Positions 38,045-50,059 of a stretch of 64,000 bases of DNA are shown here, in pieces; the first letter of the stretch is position 1, and each line of letters begins with the position of its first letter. Source of the stretch: Paralvinella palmiformis (Eukaryota > Annelida > Polychaeta > Terebellida > Alvinellidae); contig JAODUP010000188.1 in assembly GCA_025642065.1 (NCBI GenBank), forward strand, positions 48,501 through 112,500. The letters are read 5' to 3'. Both the position numbers and the translations under genes were made by a program. The notes below the pieces were generated by a model. That model was not told the DNA's origin and searched no databases. It saw only the letters and a list, made by a program, of their open reading frames with translations.

Positions 38045-39240
38045 TGAAAGATGAAATATCAGCGCCTGTTAGCATGGTTATCAATAACTCACTTGAAAAT
38101 GGAATAGTTCCAAAATCTATTAAAGTTACTAAAGTTGTACCTATGTAACCTATATATCTATAAATCGAAAGTTAAAAATCAATTCCGTAACTACAGGCCA
38201 ATATCGATCGTTATTACCGGTTTTGTGAAAAGTACGAGAAAACGTAAACGACTTGATTCATTCTTGGAAACACACAATTTGCTGTACAACGATCAGTATG
38301 GCATTTGAAACCCTCATTTAACAGCCCAAGCTGTGACTGACTTTGTAATTGATAACATCGAAGCCAGAGAAAATAATAAACATATCTAGTAGACCTGTCA
38401 AAGGCCTTTGATATGATAGATCGTAAAATAATTATTAATAAATTGGAATATTATAGGATGCGGGAATAATCATTAGACTAGTTCAAAAGTGTATATCTGA
38501 TCGAACTCAATATGTGCAATATAAAGGTAAATGTTCTCATAATCAATATATCACCACCTGCATGATACCGCAGGGGTCCGTTTTGGGACCCCTACTTTTC
38601 ATAATTTACAGAAATGACTTGCCACTTTCTTTTACAAATAATAAAGCCATATTGTTTACAGATGACTTTATATCCTGCGCACTGTAAAATAAAATCATAT
38701 CTAAAGAAAACTATAGTGCTTTAAAAAGGCTGTACGGCTTATTAACGAAAGTGAGTACAATGCTTACACAGCCAAGCTTTTCAAGACATACAACATATTG
38801 ACGTTAAAGTCAACCGAGCCGTGATGGCGCAGTTAGTTGGAGCGTATGACTGTCGTGTGGCGTTTGAATAACGCTTTGCACCTTGGGAGTTGAAACGTGT
38901 GCTGGATTGGAACAAGCCCGAGTCAGGGATGATGATACTGTAAAGCGTCTTAGAGCTGCTATCTAGCTGAATAGGGCGCTATATAAAAGTCACATATTAT
39001 TATTATTATTAATGTACAAATTAAAAACGGCCAAATTCATGTTTGATTGTGTGCACAAAAATTACCAAGACCTTTAAATGGAGCACTTCATACTAAATAG
39101 TGCTCACTACGATCACAAAACACGACAAAGTCAAGCACCTGTTGTAAACAACCGCTGCACTTGTCTTGCTTCTAATTCGATTTTACACCAAGGTGCAGCA
39201 ATATGAGGAAATCTACACCCTAAAGTAAGAAACATAGCCA
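38045..39240 (+). mobile_element. Non-LTR retrotransposon relic, interrupted by a SINE
   Basis: Plus-strand blocks in order: NFRNYRPISIVTGF-type (about 38185), DLSKAFDMIDRKIIINKLEY (about 38394), IPQGSVLGPLLFIIYRNDLP (38569-38625) and LFTDDFIS (about 38650; the usual A/C-DD is TDD). After a SINE at 38815-39010 the C-terminal part resumes with KLKTAKFMFDCVHKNY and SNSILHQGAAIWGNLHPKVR. Several stops are present. It differs from the L2-like copies; CR1- or Daphne-like is possible. Confidence 0.65.
38815..39010 (+). mobile_element. tRNA-headed SINE with L2-like tail
   Basis: It begins CGAGCCGTGATGGCGCAGTT with AGTTGGAG, an A-box-like promoter start. Then TAAAGCGTCTTAGAGCTGC and GGGCGCTATATAAA precede an (ATT)n run. 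The tail matches the 3' end of the LINE at 51450-51926, as expected for a SINE that borrows that LINE's machinery. It is inserted in a LINE relic; a target duplication was not resolved. Confidence 0.65.
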
Positions 39241-39411
39241 CCAAAAAAACTATTTGTTCGTCGTGTGAAAAGTGTGTACATTGATAAACTGTAACTTTTC
39301 CAGATGTGTTCTTCTATTGATAGATTGTTTATCTCGCTAATAAGTCATTATGTCTATGGTACTAAAATATGTCTTTTTTCACAGCTCTTTTATGTATCAC
39401 GTAACCCAATA

Positions 39412-39451
<40 letters not shown>

Positions 39452-39452
<1 letters not shown>

Positions 39453-40215
39453 GTATATTTAATAAAGCGCCCTTACTAGCAGGAGCCATTCAAAGGCGCT
39501 GTACAAATAATATGTAATATAATAATACCCCAAATAATGTCTGTAAAAACCCTGTAATGATTTAAAAGATAATAATTATTTATCTGTGAAAGCGACCTTA
39601 AATAGGTGTGTTTTTAGAAGAGACTTAAAATTTCCAAGAGACGACGAATTTCTAATATTTGCCGGCAACATATTCCACAAAGTGGGGGCTGCAACACACA
39701 ATCACCATATGACTTGAGCGAGACACTGGCACCTGCAATAGTATCTGACTGGATGACCTGAGTTTTCGGGATGACTTTCTAATGGAAACCAGTTCACACA
39801 GGTATTCTGGCGCCATATCATTAATAGATTTATAAGTTATTAACAAATCTTGAAATGGATACGCTGCTTAACAGGTAGCCAATGTAGTTTTTGAAGAATT
39901 GGGGTGATATGATCATATTTTCTAGTATTTGTTACAATGCGAGCTGCACTATTCTGAATTCGCTGAAGGCGATTAATGTTATAATCAGATATGCCATATA
40001 ACAGGGAGTTACAATAGTCTATACGAGATGTAACAAAGGCATGAACTACAGTTACAAGTGATTCTTGTGTCAAGAATGTTTTTAAACAGTGGATGTTCTT
40101 AAGATGGTAGTAGGCAGCTCGGCATACTGATGTGACATGTTCATGCATGTTAATACATCGGTCAAAAATAACCCCTAGATTTTTTACTGACCGATTAGGG
40201 GTAATCGAAGATGCA

Positions 40216-40217
<2 letters not shown>
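39452..40217 (-). mobile_element. L2-like non-LTR retrotransposon, 3' end
   Basis: The minus strand encodes the end of the reverse-transcriptase protein: SVKNLGVIFDRCINMHEHV, then RIDYCNSLLYGISDYNINRL, then IQNSAARIVTNTRKYDHITP and LHWLPVKQRIHFKIC, continuing after a small break with LITYKSINDMAPEYLCEL. These blocks are standard for the C-terminal part of L2-like LINEs. The 3' end again is GCGCTTTATTAAATAT, next to a (TA)n run. The 5' cut at 40217 is exactly at another (TA)n run. Confidence 0.75.
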
Positions 40218-40249
<32 letters not shown>

Positions 40250-40486
40250 TATGGTCATGGGTTCTCACCTATAAGGTTATTAGTGTTGCCTCTCTGTATA
40301 TTGTATCATGAAAATATTGTAATGCTATATGTCTATTATGTACAGTATATAGAGAAATAAAGCACTTAAAAACTTTCAAAATCTAAAACGTTCATATTGA
40401 AAATGCTCCTGACGGTGTTGAGAAGCTGCGCGTATATATATACATACACACAAATACATACACTACTTACTATTTATATATAATGT

Positions 40487-40796
40487 TATGAATAATAATG
40501 AACGAATGATATTTCAAACTCTACAATATACCATTACAACAATAGTTATGTACTACATACAAATATATATCATTTAAGATTGTAATTACATAATGGATAA
40601 GAAAAGTTAATATATATATATATATATATACACATACACATATATACATATACACACACAAATACACCAAACTATCATATTAATATATATAGTAATAATA
40701 ATCAAATACATATTCATTAAAATGCCATATATATATACATATATAACATATATTAAAAGCATTACATATATATATATACATAACAATACATTCACG

Positions 40797-40840
<44 letters not shown>

Positions 40841-40990
40841 TATATATAATATATATATTATATATATATGAATGAATGAAGAATGAACATTTAATTTCAA
40901 CTCTACAATATTACCATTACAACAATAGTTATGTACTACATACAAATATATATCATTTAAATTGTAATTACAGTAATGGATATAGAAGTC

Positions 40991-41000
<10 letters not shown>
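40487..41000 (+). repeat. Direct repeat pair of about 110 bp among (TA)n tracts
   Basis: CTCTACAATAT(T)ACCATTACA to ATTGTAATTAC(AG)TAATGGAT occurs at about 40515-40600 and again at about 40897-40985, separated by (TA)n sequence. It suggests a local duplication through slipped AT repeats. Confidence 0.7.
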
Positions 41001-41030
<30 letters not shown>

Positions 41031-41062
41031 TATATATATATATGTATATAAACACACAAAAT

Positions 41063-41116
<54 letters not shown>

Positions 41117-41262
41117 AAAAAAACCATAAATAATAAAATATATAACACATATATAAATTATATACACATACACACATACATACATATATATATATATACA
41201 TATATATATACACATACACATATATATATATATACATATACATACATATATACATATCATTT
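40600..41262. repeat. Long AT/AC microsatellite field
   Basis: Mostly (TA)n and (TACA)n with a (CA)n run at 41066-41083. Apparent open frames here are repeat translations (Tyr-Ile, Val-Cys) and not genes. Confidence 0.85.
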
Positions 41263-41320
41263 AATGAGCAAAAGTACACTCGGGATCGATACTGATTTTA
41301 AAATGCCGATATAAAGTCAT

Positions 41321-42378
41321 TATATGAGTAGCTGTCATTAAAAGGCATTAAAGTAAAATTACATAACAGTATGAATGGTACATCTAGATTTTTTAAATAG
41401 TCAAAAAGACAAATTAAACAAAATTGTTATATACCTATAAAAAAGACAAACATCTAAATAACTTAAGCGGACCAAAAAAATCGAGTAGTTCGGATAATTT
41501 TATTAAATGTTCAAATACTTAGAAGTCTAATTTTATTTAATAAAAGAGATAGAACAAAGCAGTAATTTGTATTATGTATTGGTATGCCTTTTGATTTGCC
41601 AACTGTAGCTGATCTGTTTTTATTATCAAATAATAATTTTCCGTCGATTTTCAAGTAAAAATCGGCTCCAAACTACCTGAATGATATTGTTACGGTATTG
41701 GTTTCTTGCTGATTGCGCTCAGCTCCCCAGAAGATAGATGTAGCTCATTCACATTTGTAATGTTGTATATTTACACACAGACACACACAAACACCGAGCA
41801 AAATTATACCATGTTGATGATGCCAGTACACAACCTTGCCTGCCTGAAAGAAATATAACATTGTAAAAATCGATCACCCTGTTTAAAGGCAACCGTCGAA
41901 TATGATTGCATATACAATGTAATTAATTCCGATTACAGTGCATTTGCAAATGACGATTACGATTATCTGATAGCAGATAGCATGCTTTTATCAATTATTC
42001 AATAGTCTTTTATAAAATGATTTATTATTGGTCCAAGGTCACATCGATAATAATATTTGAAAGCATCCAAAGAGAACATGTAGTTAGTTATGCACTAGTG
42101 TTAACATACGTATACAACTAAAATATATATTCTTTTACATAGTTATATGGTTATTATATGTATTAATTACATTTCAGATAATAATAATAATAATAATAAT
42201 AATAATTTAAAATTATAGAAAGGTTTACCAAAGTGTCATTATGAGTAGCTGTCATTAAAAGGCATTAAAAGTTAAATTACATAACAGTATGAATTGTACA
42301 TCTAGATTTTAAAAATAGTCAAAAAGACAAATTAAACAAAGTTGTTTACATAAAAAAAATATAAAAAGACAAACATCT
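41321..42378 (+). repeat. Direct repeat pair of about 135 bp
   Basis: The segment at 41321-41456 (from GAGTAGCTGTCATTAAAAGG to AAGACAAACATCT) recurs at 42243-42378 with a few changes. The intervening 790 bp is not repeated. Confidence 0.75.
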
Positions 42379-42714
42379 ATATTTGAATGGAATATAATAA
42401 TAAAATAGACCTATGATGATATCTTCTTCAAATCAATTGTACTAATTTAATTAATAACATGAGGACTGTTCTTCGCCTTTATCATGATCCGGAATTGTTT
42501 TTTAACAATATCAATGTTTATTCTGTGTCATCCTAGTTCTTGACCTGAAATAACATCGACATCTCTATTTGTTTACGGGATGTTTTCCTAAGACAGTTGT
42601 CCCTCGATCACATGTCCTAGAATTATGCCAATGCCCAAACTACTGAACTCTCCATGTCATTGTCCGTTTTGTTTAATATTGATTGAATCTTTTGATTAAT
42701 TACATCCCCATGGA

Positions 42715-42716
<2 letters not shown>

Positions 42717-42786
<70 letters not shown>
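42717..42786. repeat. (TA)n microsatellite, about 70 bp
   Basis: Uninterrupted AT dinucleotides just downstream of the copy 1 membrane-protein gene. Confidence 0.95.
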
Positions 42787-42865
42787 CTGGAAAATGAGGG
42801 AAAATGCCTTACAAATGTCTAACGGGGATATTCAGTGATTGGTACGGTGAAACCGAGGAACGTGA

Positions 42866-44372
42866 TCATGTACGTTTCCCCATCAGACGCCCGCCGCCTT
42901 TGGAACAGAAACATCTTTCTTCTTCCAGAAGCCAACAGTCAACCGAGTAATCGTTTACTTGTAGGCGAGAGGTCGATGCCTCTCTGCTAGCATCAGAACT
43001 CTCCTGGATACGTCCGAATACGATCATGTGCTTAATTAACAGAACGATTATCAAGATTAGGCTGAGATGGAGAAGAATAATGAACTTCCTCGACTTCCAG
43101 AATGGTACAGCAGGACTTTCACTCACTACGTTTTCGGGATCTTTCGGGTCGGCGTGTATCTGAAACCTTTCTAGGCAGTTATCCTGATTATGGATTTTCA
43201 TGGCATTCGCTCCGGATAATGTTAGTTTTGGGTCGTTTCCTTTGTCATCCAGAACCTCGTGTATGGATGAATTCTGAAAGAAAATTGAGATGTTTTATTC
43301 ACTTATGAATCAATCCTTACAACAATATTTGCCATTTACCATTTTGTTTATGTGGAAAACATTTTATAGCCGAAAGAATATCTACAGAACGCCATGAAAA
43401 TACCCCGAGTACCTACTTGGAATACCTACCCCGAATAGTTTATATTTTAAGTAGGATTGTCATGGAAGAAATATTTCTGAATTAAAAAAATTAAATGGTA
43501 AAACAAGTGGTGAATTCCATTTTTTTTGTAGGAAACTTCAATTCCAATTCCAAATTTATCAATTCCAATTCCATTTTTTTAAATAATCAATTCCAATTTC
43601 GGAATTGAATTGACCCCATGCCTGGTCCATAATATGGGTATATAATTAAAACTCGACATTTCTTACATATATTTTTATAGGAATGTCGTCAGTGATTTTA
43701 ATAAATATTACAAAGTTTGTTAAATTAATAACAACCACTTCGGTCGTATCTGCTCGATATGACGTAGAAATCCTCGCAAGGGAAGAAATTGCTAAAGTGG
43801 CCCTTTTATCGTTGTTCTGTATATGAAGAAGACCGTAAATATATTTTTAAAAAAAACACCACAAAACGTAAGATTATAATCGATATTATTACCTTAGTAA
43901 AGATTTCCTTGATCTGGTGATTTTCATATACAAGAGCTTCCCTCTGTATCCCTTTCTGGTCGTAATAAGCTACTATCGGGTTGAAGACCAACAGGAAGTG
44001 ACCTTTCTCTTCTTTTAGTTGGTATTTCTTTAAAGCCGTCAGTTCACTTACCCAGGAAGCAGCCGATAACAGAACTCCGGTGTCATGTTTATCATCACCA
44101 TCGTCGTTACCATCAGCATTGACCAAGACGCAGTTATCACACTGTTTTATTATCTCTGATATACCGATAACGTGTCCGTTGTACGACTGATATTGATTGC
44201 CGCGAAGCGCCATCAGGATCGTGGAGACGGATGCTACCAGGCATACGGCGATGATGAGCAGATCGACGAAACTCCAGATTCTCTTTCCGATTCGTTTGTA
44301 GAAGATACGGGGATATACGAACCTGGAAATGGACCGTTTGTAGAGACGCGACATCATCCCGTATAAAGCCAT
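42866..44372 (-). CDS. Two-pass membrane protein, tandem family copy 1 (two exons)
   Basis: I do not recognise this protein; no known family is assigned. The exons are 44372-43893 and 43273-42866 on the minus strand. The 619-bp intron has GT-AG ends (donor AAG|GTAATA, acceptor CTTTCAG|AA) and is phase 0, giving 295 residues. The start is the first ATG of the open frame (MALYGMMSR). Visible parts: a basic N-terminus (1-32), membrane helix 1 (about 33-56), a CxxC pair at Cys78 and Cys81, an acidic Asp-rich stretch (85-97), a block with FNPIVAYYDQKGIQREAL at 130-147, the intron at residue 160, a DPKDPE motif before WKS (about 202-221), helix 2 (about 223-246) and a short polar tail. The basic N-terminus suggests both ends are cytosolic and the roughly 165-residue loop is outside. 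Two relatives lie upstream on the same strand with the same intron position, which strongly supports a real spliced gene. The last 40 residues are not matched in the copy at 52744 and are less certain. The intron carries a truncated AATTCC-rich hAT copy. Confidence 0.72.
43398..43624 (-). mobile_element. Truncated AATTCC-rich hAT copy in an intron
   Basis: The sequence has the GAGTACCTACTTGGAATACC steps, then AATTCCAATTCC runs, and ends GACCCCATGCCTG, a one-base variant of the terminal repeat seen at 18795. The opposite terminus is missing. It lies inside the intron of the membrane-protein gene at 42866-44372, in the opposite orientation to the 18795 copy. Confidence 0.65.
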
Positions 44373-46394
44373 CACGCGCGCACGTCCTACGACGCGCTCC
44401 AGACGTCCGTTGACTGGCAGCTTTGATCCAGGGTTGTATGGATCAGTACGTAACGGGGACGAGTAATGGCCGGGACGTTACAGTCGATACGGCTATGCAG
44501 TCTACGGCACGATATTGATAGATACGTATTGCCCCATCACGTCAATAACGTTCCACTCACTGCCGTCCAGTTGCCGTTATATCCATTAATATTTGACGTT
44601 GTACTCTGAATAACCATGTCAATTATCTAAATGATCAAACCGTCGTAGGCGTAAAGCGCAGCAATCCAATATCTGGATACATATGTGTAGAAATGTAGAA
44701 GTATTGATACATTTTACTGTTTTTCTGTCAGTTTCCTATGACATCATGTTTATTTTTGGTTTTAGGGGTAATTTATAGATTATTAAAATCATATATATAT
44801 ATATATATATATATATGTCTAGTATTGATTCAGCTTAGCATCTTTCATGGTGTTATATGTTAGAAATTGCTCTTTTGTCTCAAAAGAAAACCTGCTCAGG
44901 ACACAAACATTACTGCATCAAGTAAATCCTAATTTAGCGTTCTTGTGTTTTAATGAACTTTTAAAGTCACTTCAAACGTCCAATTTTTATTATCTGTGGG
45001 TCATCCGATTTGTGGTCAAATATACAAACCAAGCATTAATGATCAATGAGCTGTCTTAATTTTCTTTTTGTTGCTTTGTAATGGGCAAGTCTACGCAGCA
45101 TAACGTTCATAAACACACACGCACGCACACACGCACACACACACACACACTCTCTCTCTACTACGACACACATCTTACCAGAGAAAGAAGCGCAATATTT
45201 TCTCAATCTTAAACTTGTATGGTTATGAAATGTATATCATTTGAAAGATTACGGATTTCGAATTAGAGACCAGAGAGTCATTTTCAATATTATAAAATAC
45301 ACCAGGTTGTGGATTTTAGTATCATACGAGCATGTCTCGATGGGGCAGATATCGGAAGTGTTGGACCAAGGCGAGGTGTGTTCTTGTGGGAATAGTCATA
45401 GATTAGTCGGTGGAAAGTGGACAACGGTTGGCGAGTCTGGAGACGGCTTTAGAAAAGAATTCCAGACAACTGCGCGCAAAGAATGAATGTGTATAGAGTA
45501 ACAGTTGTACATACCCATCAAACTCAGTTAATCGCTTTATCTATATCGCATTATGTATGATGGCGGCTAGACTACAAACAGTGTCATTGAGGCTCATCGC
45601 GATCAGTCGTATCCTCAGCCATAATATTACGAGTACACGATGGCGCTAATCCCAGTACACTTACACAGTACGGTGTACGTGCGCGAGAGATCGGTGTACG
45701 CCGTAAGACCGAGACAAAACATCCCTCAATGGACATAACCAGATCCCTGTTGATTATTGCATGCTGATTTGTATTGTTTCTACATCATATTAAGTAAGCC
45801 AAAAGAAAATAATACAAACCCTACTTTGCTCGCAGATCATTTTTACATGACTCGATTAGACAAATTGCGTAGGCGCTTGAATTAGGCTCCTTTAAGGCTG
45901 TTTAAATCATTACTGTTTCCTATATTATAGGATGATAGACGTTTGTGGCCAACCACTCTGCCGGTTATCTAGCAGAGTGAAGACATGCAATGAATAATAC
46001 GGTATGTTGGAGCTCTTCTCACAACAATGCTAACATCCATTGTTACGTACCGATAATCAATGACCAATTTCACGTATGCCGTACTTGAAGATAATACTCG
46101 TTTTTGGTCTGATGTGGCGTGACTTGAATCGCATTTGAATTTGCATCGGCGTAAAATTAGATCATCAGAGTTAACCGATGTCTAAGATATGTTCCGACCC
46201 GTCGGTCGAATCTGGAACGTTGTCAGTGAGGAACAAAATTACGCAACTTCGAAAGGAAGAATCCGCCATCTTCGGAATTAAAGCATATTCTTTTTTGTTG
46301 TTCTTGCCAGGAGCGAGTCAACGGAAAAATTGTTTATTTGCAGACGAGGAGTCTATGTTTCTATGTTGACATCAAAAATTTCCTGCATACCTCT
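44373..46394. other. Upstream region of the copy 1 membrane-protein gene
   Basis: 44373-44620 is GC-richer with several CpG sites and may hold the promoter and 5' untranslated part; no clear TATA box. The rest holds (TA)n at 44789, (CA)n at 45115, and an unassigned 81-codon plus-strand frame at 45241-45486. Confidence 0.35.
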
Positions 46395-47107
46395 TTAGAC
46401 AATCATACGCCTAATCAACGAGATAGGAGAAACTGAAGAAGAACGATGAGATTCCCTGGCTTCCAAAATGGTCGAGCAAGACTCTCTATCTCTACATATT
46501 CCGGATCATCCGAATCAGTGCGTATCAGGAGCTTTTGTGAGAAATCACCGGGATAATGGGTTTTCAATTCAGTTGTTTTTACTTAGTATTAATTTTCGTA
46601 TTTTATTTTGTCGTCTTGATACTCATAGATGGATCCTTAAGGAATCCTGAAAGTATCTTTCGCGTGTAAACCAAACGCAGAAATCCTCTAAACCGAAAAC
46701 AAAGTCGATAAAATGGTGATTTGTCTCCGTATTTTACAATTAAAATGAATATAATCGTTATTAGCAAAAAAATCTTTGGTTTGGTTATTTTCATATACCA
46801 GAGCTTCTCTCTCGATCCCTTTCTGGTCGTAATAAGCTACTATCGGGTTGAAGACCAACAGGAAATGACCTTTCTCGTCTTTTATTTGGCATCCTTCTAC
46901 ATCCGTCATTGCATTTACCCAGGAAGCAGACGATAACAGAACTCAGGTGTCACTTTTAGCATCATGGTCGTTACGATATCGTAAATTAATCTGATTAGCA
47001 TTGATCAAAACCCGATAATCAGATAATCTTATCTTCTACGATATTCCGATAATATGTCGGTTATATGTTTTATACTCTGCTATTAAAATCGTGGTAACAG
47101 AAGCTAA
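46395..47107 (-). pseudogene. Decayed tandem copy 2 of the two-pass membrane protein family
   Basis: Read on the minus strand, 47107-46760 matches exon 1 of the gene at 42866-44372 from the end of its first membrane helix (LLASVTTILIA) to the block KGHFLLVFNPIVAYYDQKGI, which is identical over 20 residues. The stretch 46646-46395 matches exon 2 (SIYEYQDDK, then DSDDPE and PFWKP, then a Leu-rich helix). The acceptor CTTTCAG before 46646 is kept. The exon 1 donor is lost: the bases after GCTAAT are AACG, with no GT. There is an in-frame TAG after the first helix, frame shifts in the acidic loop, and a TGA inside helix 2. The 5' end stops at an (AAT)n run at 47108-47149, so the N-terminal exon part is missing. 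The strongly kept block next to broken flanks suggests a fairly young pseudogene or a past gene-conversion tract. It lies between the two better copies in the same orientation. Confidence 0.7.
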
Positions 47108-47114
47108 TAGGCTG

Positions 47115-47149
<35 letters not shown>
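47108..47149. repeat. (AAT)n trinucleotide repeat
   Basis: About 13 units, forming the 5' limit of the membrane-protein pseudogene. Similar runs lie at 42178-42206 and 56737-56790. Confidence 0.9.
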
Positions 47150-47150
<1 letters not shown>

Positions 47151-47187
47151 CACTTCTTCTCTTGCAGAATCTCGGATTATAAGTCAA

Positions 47188-47357
47188 ATGATTGATTGAT
47201 TGATATTTTACGGCCACTTTTGTGAAAATTGTAGGCTAAATGGGCCGAGCGCCAGTCAAAGATGAAACACTCTTCAAATATGCCCACGCCGAGATTCAAA
47301 CTCAGGTGGTAGTGATATGTGGTCGAACGCGCTACCAACCAGACCACGGAGGCACCC
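47188..47357 (-). mobile_element. SINE family A, near full length
   Basis: The tail is GATTGATTGATTGATATTTTACGG; the body is GGCTAAATGGGCCGAGCG; the B-box complement is GATTCAAACTCAGGTGGTAG; the head end is CCAGACCACGGAGGCACC. It lies just upstream of the pseudogene copy of the membrane-protein family. Confidence 0.8.
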
Positions 47358-47979
47358 TAAACTCGTCAACAAGTATGCCGCCTTCCATTATTCTCTCGAC
47401 AGAAACAGCATGTTGACAGAATGATTACCAATATGTGATTGAGTGTTTGATTACTTTTAATTAAGTTGATTAAATCGGCCATGTTTTAATTATGGATGTT
47501 TTGTCCTGTTCTTCAGCCGGTTCTTCATCATAACCTCCATGGTTAGTATAAAAAACGATTTTTTGTTGTTGATATTTGAAGACCAAAAAGGATATATTGG
47601 GTATCCATAGCCTATTCGTGTCGCAGCGCCGCTCAGCGGATGAGATAGGTAACACGGTAACGTGAGCAACGTAAGTGGCTTATCGCTCAGTCATTAAGGC
47701 AGATATCAATCCCAAATGATTCTTGGGCAGTTCAAGATCCGGAGAAGAAACGCTGATTGTTTCCCGTTGAGGTTTATTCCACAACGAGAGATCACTTGGT
47801 GGAATGAGTTTTGGGCTGACGAGTTTGTAGGCTTATGGCTCGACTAGCTTCGGGCTGTGTCCATGAAGTTCAGTGAAGCTGGGGAAAAGTGAAATGCGTT
47901 GTTTTTGTTCCGTTTAGTTCTATTTATATAACTCACTTATGTTATTTTCTCCCGATAGTTATTTCTCAGGTTGCGCCAA

Positions 47980-48098
47980 CTGTCAGGGCAAGATTCGAAT
48001 CGAACCAAGATAATGCGTTTGCGAGATGTTGCCCGGGAAGTAGCCACTCGGCCATATGACTAAAGCGTGACCAGTGCTAAGGCTAAATAGGCCACTCA
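47980..48098 (+). mobile_element. tRNA-derived SINE, family B
   Basis: The promoter-like part holds AAGATTCGAATCGAACC. The 3' end reads CCATATGACTAAAGCGTGACCAGTGCTAAGGCTAAAT, then a (CACT)n run. The same 3' end occurs in reverse at 8100-8225 and as short pieces at 11376-11396 and 50104-50130. Confidence 0.55.
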
Positions 48099-48431
48099 CT
48101 CACTCACTCACTCACTCACTCACTGATGATTTCAAATGTTTCTGCTATACTGTGTTTGAGTGTTAATCTGTAACACCTGAAATTCAAATTTATCTGTGAT
48201 ATCCCTTATGAGACCACGATTGACCCCCCCCCCCCCAGATTGTAATAATAGCATAACGAGTAAGTTCTAAATCAACCGATTCTTTTAAATAGTTAAACGT
48301 GTAAAGAAATGTTTTATTAAATTTATGCGTAGATATTTTGAGGGAAAATAATCTGGTCATTTCGACGTGGATTTATGGAAAATGATCATATCGAGATTTT
48401 TTCCACCGACGTATTGTCGATACGGAGAAAA

Positions 48432-48620
48432 GGGCGCCTCGATGGCCATAACTGGTAGCGCAGTTGGCCACAGATCTATAGCACCCGGGTTCAAAGCCCG
48501 GCCGAGCTATATCAGGAGGCTGTTTCATCTTTCACTTCGCCTCATTACCTTTGCAGGTCGTTCGGCCCATATAGCCTATCTTGTGCACAAAAGTGGCCGT
48601 AAAATAGCGCCAGCAACATT
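48432..48620 (+). mobile_element. SINE family A, near full length
   Basis: The head is GCGCCTCGATGGCCATAACTGGTAGC; the B-box stem is CCCGGGTTCAAAGCCCGG; the body is TTTCATCTTTCACTTCGCC and GGTCGTTCGGCCCATATAGCC; the end is AAAAGTGGCCGTAAAATAGC. It is among the best preserved copies, with an intact tRNA-like TψC-arm stem. Confidence 0.8.
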
Positions 48621-49429
48621 TGACACGGAGTAACAAACATTTACTCTTACCTGAGAGGCTGTTGATATCGTCAGATAAAACGTCTCACAATTGAGAAAAT
48701 ATATAACTGGCATGAAGTAGGAAAAAGAATGGTCCAAGTATTGATTGTTAGTGGACGTCACTGATAACGTCCAATCCGAACATTCATTCTACAAAATTAC
48801 TTGTTGACCTCAGAAAGTTTCTGATTCAATGCATACATTTATCACGTATACAATATGTTCTCAAATTGTGGATGAGTCATTTTTGAGGAACATCATCGTC
48901 AAATACTGGATAATACGGGAACATCCTAAATGCACATCACGGACGACTAATAATTTTGTTGCGACAAAGAAATCCCTCTATCTTGTCCTCAAAAATAAGT
49001 TATAAAAAGGTTAATAACCTCTTTTAGAGTTCTGTCAAACACAAGGGGCGTGACAACAATGGTGTTGTTCAGCTTTGAGCAGAAGACCGCAAGGCATACA
49101 GCGATCCACCTAACAAGACGGACATACTGAACTAACAGGTAACCTCAATTTTTACAAAAGAGAGTACAGAAAAAAAAATCCCAGACCTAGGACAAAGCCC
49201 CTACCCCCCCCCCCCATGACAAGCGGATGGAGTATGAGAATGCCTAAGAGACACTTAGAGCCCAGTGCTGCTGTATAGTCCTAAGACTCATCATGGAATA
49301 CAGCAGCATTATTTGAGACGCTCACAGACAGAAAGACATCGAGTGCGTTGAGAAAACCCGACGCCGTTCTGCTAGATTTACTTCCAGAGAACTAGCAGTG
49401 GAACACAGATGATGACACAATTCGAATGA

Positions 49430-49692
49430 GACTCGCTAGCAGAGCTTCATGTCGAGGCGAAAGTGACGATGATTTACCCCTAGCAGTCCATGGTCTGGTA
49501 GGCATTCCGGTATGGTCCTACCTGACACGCCTGTGTTGTTAGCCACCGGAGGAAACATTCTTTCTTCCCGGAACCGAGTAGCAGCATCTTGTACACATCC
49601 ACGCATCTTCCAAGACACGAGTTTATACACACGCACACTGTCACCATTCTCACTAGATGTCAGCACGCAATATTCAAGTTTGGAATTTGTAT
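49430..49692 (-). other. Open reading frame of unknown status between family copies
   Basis: On the minus strand an open frame runs from a stop near 49690 through CVLTSSENGDSVRVYKLV to about 49436, ending DMKLC. A donor-like TCAG|GTAGGA occurs near 49522, so a first segment of about 50 residues could be an exon. It has no predicted membrane helix. The short CVL..(N/S) similarity to the CxxC loop of the neighbouring family is too weak to call homology. It may be chance in a GC-richer patch. Confidence 0.15.
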
Positions 49693-50008
49693 TTCTTTAG
49701 AAAGAAGAGTATAACCCTCGAGATTTCTCACAGACAAGGAAGAATTTATACGAGGCAAAAAATTGTATATAATAAAAAAATAAAAGCAATACCTGCGCGT
49801 GCATTCCTCGACAGACACGCGCGTGCGCTCCCGTGCACCCCCCCCCCCCACACACACACGCACAAACACACTAGTAGAGAGAGAGGGGGTTGTTTTCTAA
49901 ACCAAATATCGGTGTCACAAAGAGAATGCTATTTACTTCTTTAGCTTTACAGCCTATTGCTCTAACTTTACGATAGATAGTCTGTAACCCTGACTAGCCA
50001 TCCTCATC

Positions 50009-50059
<51 letters not shown>

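Noticed and set aside
40607..41279. A 217-codon open frame rich in Tyr, Ile, Cys and Val
   Set aside because: It is a translation of (TA)n, (TACA)n and (CA)n microsatellites; the opposite strand gives similar open frames.
43102..43308. A plus-strand frame across exon 2 of copy 1
   Set aside because: It is antisense to the exon with paralogue support and has no domain.
48460..48510. Possible tRNA gene with a good TψC-arm stem
   Set aside because: It is the head of a SINE family A copy; the same head recurs with the same body elsewhere in the window.
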